DNA of 64,000 bases, from NCBI GenBank assembly GCA_028386065.3, contig JAKUCV010001869.1:1-64000 (forward strand), written 5' to 3'. This document shows positions 11,011 through 21,680 of the stretch, in pieces. How positions within the stretch are numbered: position 1 is the stretch's first letter; each line of letters starts with the position of its first letter. Source of the stretch: Turnera subulata. Taxonomy: Eukaryota; Streptophyta; Magnoliopsida; Malpighiales; Passifloraceae. The position numbers and the translations under genes are program-made. Below the pieces are notes generated by a model. The model was given only the letters and a program-made list of their open reading frames with translations. It ran no database searches and had not been told where the DNA came from.

Positions 11011-12555
11011 TTAGTGTAATGCCCAAAAAGCCAATCATTGATCATATTTTATAGTCATGTATATTTGTTAAGGTTTTATTCCAATAAATATGTTTATTAG
11101 TGATAAATGCTTGCACATATTTATAACCTAAGAATAATTTATGTTCTTGAAATGTCCCTAGTTCATTATTATTATGGATGGGTTGTAATAATAAATTAAG
11201 ACTAGCGTATGTTGAGAATTATATGAGATATGAATTCTACATACGGGTACAAGTTAGAGAACTTGAGGACTGGACTGACCCGACATAAGAACTCTACATG
11301 GACTGTTATATATGTTGTTATTAGTGGTTCTTATATGTATTGTCCTTAGACCTGAGATCATCAAGGTTCCCAACATGTGAGTCGTATACTTTGATATTAC
11401 TCTTAGTTACCCATAACTGAGTAAACCTTAGAGTAATTGTTGGGTGCATGATATAATGTCTAGTGGGTTTTGTATGATCAAGATGGAATTCGTCCAACCC
11501 TTATAACGGGTATATTATCAGTTGGGCCTCTTGATAGAGTTGAACTGTAAATGCATGGCCATGCTCAGATTAAGTGATATGGGGATATCATTTGTATCTA
11601 TTTTACACAGTTAACTCAGGGATCAAGAAAACTTAGATTAAACATATAGGATAATGACATATACCATGTTTCGTGTTTGATCTTGATATAGTGGGATGAA
11701 AGGATAATGACAAATTTCCGAGGCATTATGAATCAGTACTGATATGGTCACTTGGGTAGCAATGATGTGTTGCTAGCATCGCTCTTTGTTTATAATTCTA
11801 ATGAGAGATTATAATTATTGCCAACATGATTAGTGCCTACAGGGTCATACACTTAGAACTGTTGGTTCGAGCTAGTGGTTAGACCATGGTTGGACTAGGT
11901 TATTGAGCTAATGGTTAGACCATAGTTGGACCATGGTTGGACTGGGTCGTTCGGGTTGGTTCGGTTCAATAGTTTCCAGAATTATTAAACCAGAATTATT
12001 GTCCAAAAAGCATGAAAGGATGTGTTGTCTTATATATATGTTGATAAATATGATTGAGTTAGTGGAGACATAATCATGTTGATGATTATGACTAAAGTAT
12101 AGATAATGGAAAACACAATCATGCATGATAAGATGTATGTATGATTAGGTTGGCCATTTCTATATTAACTAACATTGATATGTATATGTGATATACATGA
12201 AAGAGAGTTGAGTATAGACTTAACACACTCACTTCATACTTGAGAATAACACATCAAATACTCTAGGCTCTCTATCTCTTGGAATTCTGCAGCTAGCATT
12301 GCGGCTCGAGAGTGCTCGGGTTAGTGATCATGTGACGGTTGCTATCAGTCATCGACGGTTCGTGTGGATGCCGTAGAGGAGTCGGATTTTTATCCAGTTC
12401 TTGCTGATTCGGATCATCAGTTGAGTGGAAGATCTCATCCAAACCAGGTATGAAATTTTTGGTATTCGGTTTACCCCGTTTCACATGGATCCTTCATTAG
12501 TTTCAGCTTTTCCACTGCGCATTTGTCTCTTTGTTTGCATACCCAGTTACTTAAA
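11011..12555 (+). repeat. Copia-1A 5' LTR, full-length segment
   Basis: It runs from TTAGTGTAATGCCC (the first bases replaced at the junction) to acccagttacttaaa, equivalent to the LTR end GGTTACTTACA. Length about 1.55 kb matches copia-1B. A TATA-like ttatatatatg lies near 12031. U5 contains the aatactctaggctctctatctc stretch. Alternating TGGTTGGACCATGG-type motifs lie at 11870-11945. Confidence 0.88.
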
Positions 12556-12556
12556 G

Positions 12557-12569
12557 TGGTAGCGGAGCC
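12557..12569 (+). other. Copia-1A primer-binding site
   Basis: TGGTAGCGGAGCC begins one base after the LTR end. The common plant initiator-Met site is TGGTATCAGAGCC, so two of 13 positions differ. The same sequence follows the LTRs of copia-1B, copia-2 and the gag-only gypsy element. Confidence 0.75.
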
Positions 12570-12784
12570 TCTTGTGAAACACTAAACCGAATAAGTTGTT
12601 TATATGTATGATATGCTATATGTGATATGGCTTGATCATGATTGTATAAGCAACATAACTTAATCATAGATATGTTGAAGTTGGTTCTGTCAAAGGTGTT
12701 TGACAGCAAGTACTTGATTGGTATATGATAGCAATCAATTTGTACTTCTGGCAGAAAGTCGAATGAGTTCGATAAAGGGGCATA

Positions 12785-13412
12785 CCATTGATGTTTATGG
12801 GTAAACATTGATGTTCTCTTCGGCCGAGTGGACAAAACATCGATGTTCAATGGTAAACATCGTTGTTCTCCTTTGTTGATTATCGGCCGAAAGGTCAAAA
12901 AATCGATGTTTAATGGTTAAACATCGATGTTCTCTTTGGTCGATAGTCCGCCGAGGGGTTCAAACATTGATGTTCTCTTGACCGATTGCATTTCAAAATG
13001 TTTTTACAGAAACACTGTGCAAACATCGATGTTCACTATTCAAACATCGATGTTGTTTGATGTTTATGTTCAAACATTGATGTTCTCTTGACCGATTTCA
13101 TTTCAAGAAGTTTTTACAGAAACACTGTGCAAACATCGATGTTCACTATTCAAACATCGAAGTTCATTGTTCAAACATCGATGTTTAAGATGTAAACATC
13201 GATGTTCTGAGCATTCGGCCAATTATTTGGAGTTCCAGGGACTGCAAACATCGATGTTTAAGTATCAACATCGATGTTCTGGAATTCAGAAACTTCAAAC
13301 ATCGATGTTTAAGTGTCAACATCGATGTTGTGAGGATTCGCCAACCCCAAACATCGATGGTTAAGTGTCAACATCGATGTTCTGAAGGTTCTGCCAATTA
13401 GTTCGATGTTCT
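12785..13412. repeat. Array of paired AACATCGATGTT palindromes, copia-1A leader
   Basis: About 20 copies of the 12-bp palindrome AACATCGATGTT lie here, about 12 exact by my count. Several others differ by ATCGAT to ATTGAT, as expected from methyl-CpG decay. Most copies occur in pairs whose centres are 20-21 bp apart, with variable sequence between pairs. Because each unit is self-complementary, the two members of a pair can form a 12-bp stem with a loop of 8-9 nt. Open frames across it (repeating KHRC or NIDV) are by-products. Confidence 0.9.
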
Positions 13413-13576
13413 GCATGCTAGATAACATGTTCTTATGATCTTAATGATATATGAACAACTTGTTGATTGCTTGTTAACATGTTTATCCTTTTTATAATCA
13501 TGTCACATAGTTTGGTGTGTTGATTATAAATGATTGTATATGCGATATAAGATCACATGCATGTTATGTATAGAAT

Positions 13577-13775
13577 GAGCACTCATCTTTGCTTAGATCA
13601 ACACTTAGTAGGTTTCCCAAAGCAAAGTGGCAATGTTTATCTTAGCAAGATGCTAAATATTAAGTTACTCATGTGTTGCCTTCCATTGACGAGCACTCAT
13701 CTATGCTTAGATCAACACTTGGTAGGTTTGCCAAAGCAAAGTGCCAATGTTTATCATAGCAAGGTGCGATGGGAT
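13577..13775 (+). repeat. Copia-1A leader direct duplication (114-bp period)
   Basis: Two copies of a segment starting gagcactcatct (13577 and 13691) and including tagatcaacact, taggttt and tttatc..agcaa. Copia-1B has the same duplication at 28419; copia-2 has a single copy near 35070-35150. The duplication arose in the copia-1 lineage before the gypsy array was duplicated. Confidence 0.7.
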
Positions 13776-14132
13776 AATTGTAATATCCAAATTGCTTGTT
13801 GTGGGTTGAACTTAACTAAGTCATCTCAATGGGATTGGGGACTTAGAGGCAAAGAGTTGACAAAAGTCTATGAGATAGACAAGAACAAGAGGTTTCCACT
13901 CAACTATCCAAGAGTTACATGAAATGTAATTGACAAAGAGTTGTCCACCTAAATAATAATGAAATAAGCAATTAGCCAAAGCTAACTTATCTTGTAGTGA
14001 AATATGGATCGTGGCCCACTCATTATCATCTTGATTTATATAGCGGGAGTATCATTTAATAAAATTCCTTGTTAAATGATTTTATGTATACATGACTCTG
14101 ATTTTGTGTGAATTGATTATTGTAGAATTATC

Positions 14133-15010
14133 ATGGCACAAAACACAAGTACTATGTCACTGCGATCAGTCCTTGAAAAGGAAAAACTGAATGGGAATAA
14201 TTTCCTTAAGTGGCATCGTAATTTGAGTATAGTCCTCAAGCAAGAAAAGAAGTTGTATGTCCTTGAGGGGCCTGTTCCTGATGAACCGGCACCTAATGCT
14301 CCTAGGGCGGAAAAGGATGCTTATAAGAAGCATGTTGATGAAGCATTGGATGTTGCATGCCTTATGCTTGTCACTATGGACTCTGAGCTTCTGAAGCAAC
14401 ATGAAAACTTGGGTGCTTTCGATATGATCGAACACCTGAAAATGCTCTTTGAAGAGCCAGCCAGATGGCTGAGACCTCAGAGGCATTATTCCAATGCAAG
14501 ATGGCTGAGTCATCACCTGTCAGACCTCATGTGCTCAAAATGATTGGATACATTGAGAGCCTTGAGGGGCTGGGTTTTCCTTTGCAAAGAGAGTTGGCCG
14601 TTGATCAAGTCCTGCAATCGTTGCCGGGAAGTTATAGCCATTTTGTCATGAATTTCAACATGAATCATCTTGACAAATTTTTTTTCTGAGTTGCTTAATA
14701 TGTTAGGAATAGTTGAGCAACAGATGAAGGCTAATAAATCCAACAACATTTTGATGGTTGGAAATGGCAAAGGAAAGGGAAAAGCCAAGTTTAGCTGTAA
14801 GAAGAAATGTGCCAAAAAAATTTGTTCATGTGCATCTTCTTCTTCACATGTGCTGAAACCCAAAGGTGGTGTTGCAAAGGAAGGACAATGTTTCCATTGC
14901 AAGAAACCTGGCCTTTGGAAGCGTAATTGCCCTGTTTACCTTGAGGAGGTGAAGAAACAGAAGGGAAGTAAGACTTCCGCTTCAGGTATTCTTGTTATAA
15001 AAGCTAATAT
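14133..15010 (+). pseudogene. gag: Copia-1A gag (frame-shifted)
   Basis: ATG at 14133 opens MAQNTSTMSLRSVLEKEKL, with NNFLKWHRNL and LYVLEGPVPDEP typical of the copia Gag N-terminal domain (DUF4219/UBN2 type). The frame shifts at about 14460, where a few bases are missing relative to copia-1B (EEPARW versus EEQARHERYETS). It shifts again at about 14688. The zinc knuckle CFHCKKPGLWKRNC has Leu in place of the metal-binding His. Gag would package RNA in the cytoplasm; this copy is inactive. Confidence 0.88.
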
Positions 15011-16209
15011 TTCTATCTCTGCATCATGGGTATTGGATACCGGATTTGGTTCTCACATTTGTGTAAATGTGCAGGATCTGAGAAAGAGTAGAAGATTAGC
15101 AAAGTTCAAGTGGACCTGCGTGTTGGAAATAAAGCAAGAGTTATTGTATTAGCCGTAGGGACTTATTATCTATCTTTACCGAGTGGTTTGGTTTTGGAAC
15201 TTGATGATTGCTATTATGTACCTACTATAAGTAGGAATTTGATTTCTGTTTCTTGTCTGGACAAGAAGGGTTTTTCATTTGTAATAAAGAAAAACTGTTG
15301 TTCTATTTATTTGAATGAAATTTATTATGGTGGTGCATATTTAAGCAATAGTTTGTATGTTCTGAACCGAAAAACACCAATCTATAACATTAATTCGAAG
15401 AAGGTTAAATTAAACGATTCTAATACGACCTATCTCTGGCATTGTCGTTTGGGCCATATAAACGAGACTTGTATTTCTAAACTCCATAAAGATGGGCTTT
15501 TAGACTCATTTGATTTTGAATCATTTGGGACATGTGAGTCATGTTTATTGGGCAAAATGACAAAGACTCCTTTTGCTGGTAAAGGTGAAAGAGCTTCAGA
15601 CTTGTTAGGCCTTATACATTCTGATGTATCTAGACCTATGTCAATACAGGCTAGAGGTGGTTTTCAGTACTTCATAACATTTACTGATGATTATAGTAGA
15701 TATGGCTATGTGTATCTTGTGAAGCAAAAGTCAGAATCCTTTGAAAAGTTCAAAGAATTCAAGAATGAAGTACAGAATCAACTTGGAAAGAGTATTAAAA
15801 TGCTTCGATATGATCGAGGAGGTGAATACTTAGACTGAGAATTTCTTGATCATCTAAAGGAGTGTGGTATAGTATAACAACTTAATCCACCAGGTACACC
15901 TTAATGGAATGGTGTATCTGAAAGGAGAAATAGAACTCTGTTAGACATGGTTCGTTCTATAATGAGTCAAGCTGACCTTCCTTCTTCATTTTGGAGACAT
16001 GCTTTATTGACTACTGCCTTTACACTTAATCGTGTTCCATCTAAATCGGTTGAAAAGACACCATATAAGATATGGACTGGGAAACGTCCCAGTTTGTCTT
16101 TTATGAAGATTTGGGGTTGTGAGGCATACGTAAGAAATCAAGCATCAGACAAACTCGGCCCTAAATCTGACAAGTGCCTTTTTGTTGGATATCCTAAAGA
16201 AACTAAAGG
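15011..16209 (+). pseudogene. Copia-1A protease-integrase remnant, truncated before RT
   Basis: The protease active site is seen as WVLDTGFGSHIC. The GAG-pre-integrase region LWHCRLGHINET...CESCLLGKMTK follows, then the integrase core with FTDDYSRYGYVYL and the segment MLRYDRGGEYLD. Stops occur at 15836-15838 (TGA for CGA), near 15877 and at 15901-15903 (TAA for CAA). The third catalytic region continues as WNGVSERRNRTLLDMVRS. Homology to copia-1B ends at ...GYPKETKG near 16209, before RT. The lost part is replaced by the fragment at 16210-18057. Confidence 0.88.
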
Positions 16210-18057
16210 AATTGACAAGTCAGAATTTAGCCAAGGAAGTTCTAACAAGTGCCTCTTTGTGTATTTTTCTTGTGTTGCTAACCTTTAGGTGTTGCAAATC
16301 GGTGAGAAAAGGAATTGACAAGTCAGAATTTAGCCAGGGAAGTTCTAAACCTATTTTGCATTTGCATTTCATGATGCTTTGTATTAAGAGTTGTTATGGT
16401 GGTTTTACACGCTAACACACAGGATGAGCCTGTGTTATTTTGTATTTTGATTAAGGCATTCCACCTACCCAACGGCTAATTCAGCAAAATAGGAGGACTA
16501 GACTTGTTAAGATAGTAATTGATCAATCCTGTCTGCACAATCCACTACCCCCTTCCCCCAATCGATTTCAACATTTTAGAGCTTAGCTTAAATACCCCCT
16601 TACCATATAGCTTAACTTTCAGTTTGGGGTAATTAATTTCGGCATTGCACCCTATTTTTGTTTACTTTTGGCAGTAAGGACACTGCAGATTTTCAGTTTG
16701 GGGTATTTTAGGGTGCAATTTATCCATAGTATGACTCGATGTATTTTCCAGTGTTCATGTAATGCATTTTCAATTTTATCTATTTTCATTATGTTCCTCC
16801 TAGTGTGAGCCTGTCCTTATATTTATGCACCTTCTCTTTTTCTATTTAACTCTGCTTAGATTCTATTCTCACGAGTTGTCTTATTTTCTCAAATTGAGCA
16901 GAACAGAATGATCAAGCAACTGCATTCTATGAATTCTGTCAGATGAGATGGATCCTGTTAAAGAATTTTTTCTAAACAAAACAGGCTCAGCCTGTCTACC
17001 TTAGAACAGGCCCTTACCTCTGTCAAGGTGAAATTTAAAGCAGAATCTTTAAGCAAGGAATGGATCTAGGCCATCTTTGGCATAACTACAAACCACACAA
17101 ATCCACACCTCACTCATCAGACCCTTGCAACCCCATTTGAGCCGATTATGATGGCCCCATTTCATTCATCCACCCTGCACATTCCAGCCAGCGGGGGCCA
17201 TCAGTGTCTAAGGACACAGACTCCTTCAAACAGCCTCACCCTGTCGATGAGCCTGTGAGCAAGATTTGATCAAGATTAGAAAGAGATCACCCATACTCAG
17301 CCTGTACAAAAATCAGAATGCCACCAGATGCATGTACTCCATCCTTCCCGTGAAAAAAAGAAAAAAAAAGAAAAAAATATAAAAAAAAAGAAAAGAAAAA
17401 AAGGGAAAGGAGGAAGGACAAGGGCAACATCTAGAAAATGATACTCCAATTCAAGTACACAAAACCAATCCATTTGTTGGAGTCAGTGGTTACATCAAGA
17501 GTGGCTGAAGCATTGGGACACAGTTACTGAATAGCGTGAGACCGCAGAAAATACAAGGTCAAACAGCCTCTACACTGTCTCATGTTATTCATGAACAAAA
17601 ACAAGAGAATCGAGTTCACAAGCCATCGGCCTTTGTAAAAACCATCCACCATCCTTTGACAATCCTCACCTAGCCTCAATACAACATAGATAAAGTCCAA
17701 GTGAGCCTAGTTTGATGACTTATGCACATTAGTGGAGACAAGAGGTAATTGGTCTGCATATGAGGTATTGTTTTACACTTTTTCAATCTTTAACTAAATT
17801 CCTCAAATGGCAGAAGGAATGGAGGACAGTTGCAAAAAAATTTTTTGTGATTTTTATGACAAAAACTACTGACAAGGAATTTGGTTGGAATCAAATGCAG
17901 TTTTGAAGGAAAATAAGAGGATGCCTGAATTGGGACACCACAAGGGAGAAATCTAGTGAAAATCTGATGCAATGGAATTGTCCTTACTTCCTCTCAAAAT
18001 CATGCCTTATTTTCTTTTCTGTTTGCTTGAAGACAAGCAAAATCTTCAGTTTGGGGT
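16210..18057 (+). mobile_element. Athila/Tat-like gypsy non-coding fragment replacing copia-1A RT
   Basis: No coding domain is visible. The right end, ttgcttgaagacaagcaaaa followed by tcttcagtttgggg, is the motif that normally precedes the 3' LTR in Athila/Tat-type plant gypsy elements; cagtttggggta also occurs at 16621 and 16696. An A-rich stretch of short AAAAAG runs lies at 17349-17405. At the left junction a 38-bp sequence beginning ggaattgacaagtcag is present twice (16208-16245 and 16311-16348). There is no obvious target duplication, so this is a deletion-insertion repair product or a truncated element. Confidence 0.55.
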
Positions 18058-18672
18058 ACCGGGTCGTTTGGGTTGGTTCGGTTCAATAGTTACCAGAATT
18101 ACTGAACATGAATTATTGTCCAAAAAGCATGAAAGGATGTGTTGTCTTATATATATGTTGATATATATGATTGAGTTAGTGGAGACATAATCATGTTGAT
18201 GATTATGACTAAAGTATCGACAATGGAAAACACAATCATGCATGATAAGATGTATGTATGATTAGGTTGGCCATTTCTATATTAACTAACATTGATATGT
18301 ATATGTGATATACATGAAAGAGAGTTGAGTATAGACTTAACACACTCACTTCATACTTGAGAATAACACATCAAATACTCTAGGCTCTCTATCTCTCGGA
18401 ATTCTACAGCTAGCACTGCGGCTCGAGAGTGCTCGGGTTAGTGATCGTGTGACGGTTGCTAGCAGTCATCGACGGTTCGTGTGGATACCGGTGAGGAGTC
18501 GGATTTCTGTCTGGTTCTTGCTGATTCGGATCATCAGTTGAGTGGAAGATCTCAACCAAACAAGGTATGGAATTTTTGTTATTCGGTTTAACCCATTTCA
18601 CATGGATCCTCCATTAGTTCTGGGTTTTCCGCTGCGCATTTGTCTCTTTATTTGCATACCCGGTTACTTACA
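18058..18672 (+). repeat. Copia-1A 3' LTR, right 615 bp only
   Basis: It matches the LTR from accgggtcgtttgggttgg to the end GGTTACTTACA; the first ~930 bp are missing. It is followed by the CCTGC duplication at 18673-18677 and then the unit A RNase H/RT sequence. Confidence 0.9.
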
Positions 18673-18677
18673 CCTGC

Positions 18678-20293
18678 ATCAACACACAACCCAAACCCAA
18701 ACCAGAAGCATCACTAAACACCGTATACTCCAGAGCGGGTCTAGGAACTGTCAACACTGGTGCAGAAGTCAATCGACTCTTCAGCTCCTCAAAACTCTGC
18801 TGGCAAAGATCATCCCACACATAAGAGCAATCTTTCCTCAACAGCTTTGTCATGGGACCACCTATTAAGGAAAAATCCTCAATGAACCTGCGATAGTAAC
18901 TAGTAAGTCCAAGAAAACTCCGCACCTCAGATGCATTCTTCGGTGGTTCCCATTCCATAACCGCCTTAACCTTGGTCGGGTCCACCTTAATACCCTCTCC
19001 CGACACTATATGCTCGAGAAAAGCCACTTCATCCAACCAAAACTCGCCTTTGCTGAGTTTGGCATAAAGCTGTTTCTCCTGCAGCCTCTGCAACACCAGT
19101 CTCAAATGCTCCTCATGCTCGGCCCTACTCCTCGAGTAGACCAGAATATCATCAACGAAAACAACCATAAACCGATCCAGAAACTCATGGAACACCCCAT
19201 GCATCACACACATGAACACTGCAGGAGTATTTGTCAACCCAAAGGGAACCGCAACAAATTCATAGTGACCATACCGAGTGCGAAAAGCAGTCTTTGGTAT
19301 GTCCTGTTCTGCAATCCTGACCTGATGGTATCAGGATCGCAAATTGATCTTAGAAAACATAGAGGCACCCTGCAACTGATCAAACAAGTCATCAATCCTG
19401 GGCAACGGATACTTGTTCTTTACAGTCACCTTGTTCAATTGCCTGTAGTCCGCACACATCCTCATACTACCATCCTTCTTCTTAACAAACAAGACCGTGG
19501 CACCCCAAAGTGAAGTTCTCGGTCTAATGAAACCCTTTTCTAGCAACTCCTCCAACTGCTTCTTCAACTCCAGAAGTTTAGTCGGAGCCATCCTGTTGGG
19601 TGGAATAGAAATAGGAGCAACTCCCAGTACCAAGTCCACTGTGTACTCAACCTCACGCTCCGGAGGTAAACCTGGTAACCCGTTGGGAAAAACGTCTGGA
19701 AACTCCCTCACTATCAGGATATCCTCCAAACCCGGCACTGGTACCGTAGAGTCCACCACATGCGTAAGGAATGCATCACATCCTTCCTGAATCATCCTGA
19801 AAGCCTGCATGGCTGATATACAACAAGCAGAAAGAGCTCTCCGCTCCCCAACAAACACCAATCTACGTCCTAAAAGAGAACACAATGCCACTTCCTTGGC
19901 TCGGCAATCTACCACTACTTGGTGTCTAGACAACCAATCCATGCTAAAAATCACATGAAACTCACTCAATTCTATAACATTAAGATCAGTGGGAAAACAC
20001 TCACCATCTTACTCAACGGAAACATTCTTACATACCCGATCCACACTAACCATACTAGCCATAGGTAACCGAACTCTCAAGGGTCTACCTAGGTCATCAT
20101 CATCACAATCATTTCTGGTCATGTATACACGTGAAATAAAGGAATGTGTAGAGCCTAGATCAACCAAAGCATGTTCACGATGACCAAAAATAATAAATAT
20201 ACCTGCAATGACCTCTGGAGCATCAGTAGCCTCCTCTAGGGTGATGGCATAAACTCGAGGTGTAGCCGCCTGCATTGCTCCACCTCTGCCCAC
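18678..20293 (-). pseudogene. Unit A RNase H start, RT and protease
   Basis: Reading on the minus strand: protease (HALVDLGSTHSFISR, with Leu in the D-P-G motif; [11 protein letters not shown]), RT ([55 protein letters not shown] and the catalytic [11 protein letters not shown]), the connection [15 protein letters not shown], and RNase H to [17 protein letters not shown], where copia-1A interrupts. The catalytic RT Asp pair is intact. Stops are few: one after INLRS near 19330 and one near 20010. This is one of the better-preserved pol regions in the window. Confidence 0.9.
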
Positions 20294-21542
20294 AGATCCA
20301 TTACCACGACCACGACCTCTGTAACCATTGCCCTTGCCTGAGCCCGAAGCTACAGAACTCTGAACCGTGTACTGAGATCCACAACTAGACTTCTCAGGGC
20401 AATTGGGCCTGATGTGCCCGAACTTCCCATAACCCTAGCACTTGAGTGGAGGGCGCTCTGAAACATCTTGTCCACGGGACACATCCTGATGCGACTGACC
20501 ACCCGACGATCTACCTTATCCGCCTCGGTAGCCACCTCCCCAGTTCTTCTTAGACCCATGGAAAGAAGAACCACCCAAATAACCGCCACTAGAAGCTGTA
20601 TACTGCCTCTTCGGCTGACTACCACTGTTTGGAAAAGATGAATCCCGCTTCTTCTACCCAGCTGCTCGAGCCTGCTGTGCTACCAAAAAATCCTCTCCGT
20701 GTCCATTGTAGCCTCACAAACTGCATCCCAGGTCTTGTGCCTCCCACTAGCCACCGGTACCCCCACGGTGTGGCGTAGGGCATTCACAAACCGTCTGCAC
20801 TTGGTCTCCTCATCTGGCATAAAGTCCCTGGCATAGGAGAGAAGAGTGTTGTACTGAATCCGAAATGCAGTGACTGACTCATCATCCCCTGCCTGATATC
20901 AAGAAACTGCTTCTTCAACTCCTCCCGGTAACTGATAGAAAGGAACTCCTTATAAAACCTCTACTTGAAAACTTCCCACGGCATCACCACTGGTTTAGGC
21001 ATATTTGCCACCAGCTCCTGCCACCATGTAAGAGTATAACCAGTGAACATGTGGGCCACATACTTTGCCCGAGACGCTGGCTGACATGTGAACTTTTCCA
21101 TCACATTCTCCACCTGTCTGAACCAAACATCTGCCAACTTTTCCACCTTGTCCTCGCCCGAGAACTCACTAATCCCCGACTTGCTGATGTGCATGTAGCC
21201 ACTCTCCAAACTTCCAACCGTGGGATCTGCAGCAGGTGCCGGTTGTGCCCCCTGCTATTGCTGGTGAAACTGCTGGAACTGCTGGCACTGGAGAAAAGCC
21301 TGACACTGCTGCAGCATCGCCGGGTCCATACCAGGAGGTACTACGTTCTGTTGTCCAGCTCCCGCAGCACCAACCCCTACTGCATTCACATTTCCCTGTC
21401 CAACAGGAACCTGTCCTCCTGCCACATCGTCCTGTACCACGTTATCGTTCCCTTGTCCAACGGGAATTTGCATCACCCACATGTTGTCGGAAACATGACT
21501 AGGGGCGTGCCCCTCGGGATTGTGCTGATTCTGGTGTTCCAT
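20294..21542 (-). pseudogene. gag: Unit A gag
   Basis: ATG at 21542 on the minus strand begins MEHQNQHNPEGHAPSHVSDN, followed by a Gln-rich segment (QQCQAFLQCQQFQQFHQQ) that meets a stop near 21255. The Gag core ESGYMHISKSGISEFSGED...VWFRQVENVMEKF lies at 20961-21209. Further frame breaks occur near 20960, 20900 and 20640. In the CCHC knuckle region near 20435 a TAG replaces the Trp codon and Tyr replaces the second Cys. Unit B carries the longer open version of the same protein. Confidence 0.85.
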
Positions 21543-21665
21543 GTCGACGCCTATATGAATGCAACTTGTCAAAAACAGTTTACAAAAATGATACAAAACT
21601 GGAACAGGCTTATACAAGACAATCACAACTGACACTTGTTTGAAAACCCAAAAGACCTAAAGCCT

Positions 21666-21677
21666 GCTCCGCTACCA
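21666..21677 (-). other. Unit A primer-binding site
   Basis: On the minus strand TGGTAGCGGAGC follows the LTR end (gttttagct) by four bases. It is the same 12-mer as in the copia elements, followed by AGGC rather than CTC. Confidence 0.65.
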
Positions 21678-21680
21678 AGC

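Larger units (their letters stand above)
9655..18672 (+). mobile_element. Copia-1A: Ty1/copia element inside gypsy unit A (rearranged)
   Basis: It begins TGTTAGTGTAATGCCC and ends GGTTACTTACA, flanked by the 5-bp duplication CCTGC (9650-9654, 18673-18677). Order: 5' LTR with an internal duplication and foreign filler, primer-binding site, hairpin-array leader, gag, protease and integrase. The copy then breaks off at about 16209; RT, RNase H and the first part of the 3' LTR are gone, replaced by about 1.85 kb of another element. It is the sister copy of copia-1B, sharing insertion site and leader structure. The copia lineage (Tork/TAR-like) is not resolved by eye. Confidence 0.9.

Noticed and set aside
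13167..13364. Small cysteine/histidine repeat protein (repeating KHRC) read across the palindrome array
   Set aside because: Several frames on both strands give similar repeats because the DNA is palindromic; frames differ between the three elements and none has a conserved start.
12785..13412. CRISPR-like array of regularly repeated short motifs
   Set aside because: The repeat is only a 12-bp palindrome, spacers are not of constant length, the host is a plant, and the array lies in a retrotransposon leader. There are no cas genes.
16205..18057. Host gene inside copia-1A
   Set aside because: No long frame or splice pattern is visible, and the right end carries an Athila/Tat-like polypurine motif, so retrotransposon origin is more likely.
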